The position numbers and the translations under genes are program-made. Below the pieces are notes generated by a model. It did no database searches. It worked only from the letters and a program-made list of their open reading frames with translations, and had not been told where the DNA came from. 8,029 bases of DNA from Bacteroidales bacterium (lineage in GTDB: Bacteria; Bacteroidota; Bacteroidia; Bacteroidales; UBA4181), in contig JAITTD010000299.1 in the NCBI GenBank assembly GCA_031287245.1, positions 1 to 8,029 on the forward strand, written 5' to 3'. How positions within the stretch are numbered: position 1 is the first letter of the stretch; every line of letters starts with the position of its first letter. Below are positions 6,683-8,029 of the stretch, piece after piece.

Positions 6683-6835
6683 TTTCCCGTAGGGAAAACA
6701 TATCAATAGAAAAATTGTTTCCCAACGCACCAAAACCTCATAGAGGTTTCACATTCTTTGATTGTGAATCTCCTACGGAGAATGGTGTTGAGGGGAGTAT
6801 AGCGTATTCTATTGATATGGAAGCCCTGACGGGCT
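6683..6835. repeat. Chain of five short hairpins
   Basis: In order: TTTCCC-GTA-GGGAAA (6683-6697); AAACCTC-ATA-GAGGTTT (6733-6749); CACATTC-TTT-GATTGTG with one mismatch (6750-6766, directly abutting the previous one); TCTCC-TAC-GGAGA (6769-6781); AGCCC-TGAC-GGGCT (6822-6835). Four of the five have 3-base loops. The stems differ in sequence but most share a C-rich 5' arm and G-rich 3' arm. The last is flanked by ATTGATA (6811-6817) and TATCAAT (6835-6841), which can close an outer stem. Confidence 0.8.
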
Positions 6836-6945
6836 ATCAATCCGTTATATCTTATTTATTTCGTATCCCATAGCACCTCAAAAAAAGATATAGCCTTTTT
6901 TAGGCAAAACAAAATATATTCACGATTTTTGCGTTCTGATGATTG

Positions 6946-7020
6946 TCTTAAAAAGTTTTCGGGTTTCCACCATTGATGGAAAGGCTTCTTAAAAAGTTTT
7001 CGGACTTCCCCTATTAGGGG
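6946..7020. repeat. Two 17-bp direct repeats, each followed by a triloop hairpin
   Basis: TCTTAAAAAGTTTTCGG occurs identically at 6946-6962 and 6987-7003, start-to-start distance 41 bp, about four helical turns. Each copy is followed five bases later by a 13-base hairpin with loop ATT: CCACC-ATT-GATGG (6967-6979, one C-A mismatch) and CCCCT-ATT-AGGGG (7008-7020). Stem positions 3 and 5 differ but both remain paired. The second unit lies directly upstream of the GH95 -7 box, so these could be regulator-binding sites or insertions of a repeat family. Confidence 0.8.
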
Positions 7021-7023
7021 CAT

Positions 7024-7031
7024 TAGTTTTG
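7024..7031 (+). promoter_or_regulatory. Probable -7 box for the GH95 gene
   Basis: TAGTTTTG matches TAnnTTTG exactly, ending 13 bases before the ATG at 7045. A weak -33 candidate, TTTTCGG at 6997-7003, is the end of the second 17-bp direct repeat. The CCCCT-ATT-AGGGG hairpin lies between the two elements. The transcription start would fall about 7036-7040, giving a very short leader and excluding the ATG at 7033. Confidence 0.55.
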
Positions 7032-7044
7032 AATGAATAATAAT

Positions 7045-8029
7045 ATGAAAAGTATAAAAATCATTTTACCTGTTTTATTCTTCGGAATAAACATCTCAAC
7101 CGTATTCGGGCAAAATATCACGCCCGACGAAACCATCTGGTACACGTATCCGGCGCAGGACTGGAACACGCAGTCGCTGCATCTCGGCAACGGCTACATG
7201 GGCGCGTCATTTTATGGCGGCGTCCATCAGGAATGTTTCGATATTGCCGAAGAAACTTTCTTTGCCGGCGGTCCCAATGTGACCGAAAATTTCAATTACG
7301 GTATATTGAAAGGCGGAAAAGAACACATCGCTCAAATACGCCGATTGATTCTCGAAGACAAATTTGCTGAAGCGGATACCTTGTGTCTCAAGTATCTGCG
7401 CGGCGATTTTAACGGGTTCGGTTATTTTTCCACCGTCGGAAAACTGTTGTTGAATTTCGCCCATCACAACGGAGAGGTGAAAGACTATGTTCGTTCCCTG
7501 GATTTGGCTAATTCCTTGGGCAATGTATCCTATCAATTGGACGGCACGGACTATCGGCGCGAGTATTTTTGCAACTACCCCGACAAGGTACTGGTCTGCC
7601 GGTTTTCTGCCGATAAAAAAGGAAAAATCTCTTTCGACCTTGACCATCCGTTAGTGCATGGCCGGGACAACATCCAATACAATGTTCGCGATAAGGCGCA
7701 TGAAATAACCTTTTCCGGCAAACTGAAAATCAACGGGCTGGACTTCTGCATCCGGATTGCATTGATACCGGAGGGAGGCGCAGTCGCTTTCAAAGACAGC
7801 AAACTGAGCGTAAATCATGCCGACCATGTCACCCTGGTCTATGCGATTGACACCGAGTACAAAACCGACGGGGTGAACTTTAAAGGCGTTGACCCGGTCG
7901 CCGAAACACAAAAAAACATATCTTCCGCGCTTGCAAAAGGTTACAATGCGCTGAAAGATACGCACGTAAAAGATTACAGGAACCTGTACGACCGCGTGAA
8001 ATTAACCCTGGCAGGCAATCCCGATATGG
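7045..8029 (+). CDS. Secreted GH95-family glycoside hydrolase, N-terminal part (partial)
   Basis: The frame is open from 7045 to the window end (328 codons plus one base). The product begins MKSIKIILPVLFFGINISTVFG, a signal peptide. It then shows the GH95 N-terminal domain opening: TIWYTYPAQDWNTQSLHLGNGYMGASFYGGV (about 30-60), close to the family pattern 'W..PA..W.eALPlGNGrlGAmvfGgv', then EETFFAGGP (69-77). The beta-sandwich domain continues through about residue 270. A helical linker begins about 286-328 (VAETQKNISSALAKGYNALKDTHVKDYRNLYDRV), matching the H..D....Y.RV entry to the (alpha/alpha)6 domain. GH95 enzymes are mainly inverting alpha-1,2-L-fucosidases, with some alpha-L-galactosidases. 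The catalytic Asn, Glu and Asp residues lie beyond the window, so specificity cannot be judged. Glu-Glu-Thr-Phe replaces the more common Asn-Glu-Asp-Thr-Leu/Ile segment. An in-frame ATG at 7033 is possible but fits the promoter worse. Confidence 0.9.
   Translation, partial: MKSIKIILPVLFFGINISTVFGQNITPDETIWYTYPAQDWNTQSLHLGNGYMGASFYGGVHQECFDIAEETFFAGGPNVTENFNYGILKGGKEHIAQIRRLILEDKFAEADTLCLKYLRGDFNGFGYFSTVGKLLLNFAHHNGEVKDYVRSLDLANSLGNVSYQLDGTDYRREYFCNYPDKVLVCRFSADKKGKISFDLDHPLVHGRDNIQYNVRDKAHEITFSGKLKINGLDFCIRIALIPEGGAVAFKDSKLSVNHADHVTLVYAIDTEYKTDGVNFKGVDPVAETQKNISSALAKGYNALKDTHVKDYRNLYDRVKLTLAGNPDM

Larger units (their letters stand above)
6392..6889. repeat. 498-bp non-coding element bounded by 20-bp inverted repeats
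   Basis: The left end (6392-6411, atctttttttgaggcgctat) and the reverse complement of the right end (6870-6889) match at 19 of 20 positions; the only difference is C6406. Between them lie about ten short hairpins and a 28-bp perfect palindrome, but no plausible protein. Nested inverted repeats mark a right sub-module: 6643-6655 pairs with 6852-6864 (ACGAAATAAATAA, 13 of 13) and 6701-6710 pairs with 6808-6817 (TATCAATAGA, 10 of 10). No target-site duplication is visible outside the ends. The layout suggests a non-autonomous mobile or palindromic interspersed repeat (MITE- or BIME-like), or a large structured RNA. No transposase is present in the window. Family membership cannot be tested here. 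Confidence 0.75.

Noticed and set aside
6667..6873. A 68-codon plus-strand ORF inside the hairpin element
   Set aside because: It crosses five hairpins and its stop lies in the right-end inverted repeat. There is no TAnnTTTG box close upstream and no recognisable domain. A small protein cannot be excluded, but the structure explains the sequence better.
6893..6905. Small hairpin GCCT-TTTTT-AGGC as a terminator
   Set aside because: The stem is only 4 bp and the T run is in the loop rather than after the stem. No gene ends nearby.

Overview
The window looks like a carbohydrate-utilisation locus of a Bacteroidota bacterium, most likely of the order Bacteroidales. Three things suggest this: secreted glycoside hydrolases of families GH78 and GH95, A-rich translation start regions without Shine-Dalgarno sequences, and boxes matching the Bacteroidota -7 promoter consensus TAnnTTTG upstream of three genes. 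I cannot name the genus.

Left block, minus strand (about 1-6259). In transcription order this is a predicted cytoplasmic L-arabinose/L-fucose isomerase-like enzyme (6259-4838), a secreted GH78 alpha-L-rhamnosidase (4816-2096), a MORN-repeat lipoprotein coupled to it by an ATGA stop/start overlap (2099-1329), then, with its own probable promoter, a secreted TIM-barrel sugar isomerase/epimerase-like protein (1125-244) and the first 33 codons of another exported protein (101 to beyond base 1).

Middle block (about 6260-7044). This is a roughly 780-base divergent intergenic region with no convincing gene. It holds a perfectly phased 7-bp tandem array (6294-6391), immediately followed by a 498-bp non-coding element bounded by 20-bp inverted repeats (6392-6889) and full of short C-first hairpins plus one perfect 28-bp palindrome. 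Two copies of a 17-bp direct repeat, each followed by a hairpin with partly compensatory stem changes (6946-7020), then lead up to the rightward promoter. A second 7-bp array (103-250) sits between the two leftmost genes and supplies the stop codon of one of them.

Right block, plus strand (7045 to the end). The first 328 codons of a secreted GH95-family hydrolase (alpha-L-fucosidase or alpha-L-galactosidase type), cut before its catalytic domain.

Read together, the locus probably removes terminal deoxy-sugars such as rhamnose and fucose from a plant- or host-derived glycan outside the cytoplasm, with an intracellular isomerase for the freed sugar. No SusC/SusD transporter, sensor or sulfatase is visible, so the window may be an internal or partial piece of a polysaccharide utilisation locus. 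The least explained parts are the repeat architecture of the intergenic regions, the rhamnosidase-coupled MORN lipoprotein, and the unknown substrates of the two isomerase-like proteins.
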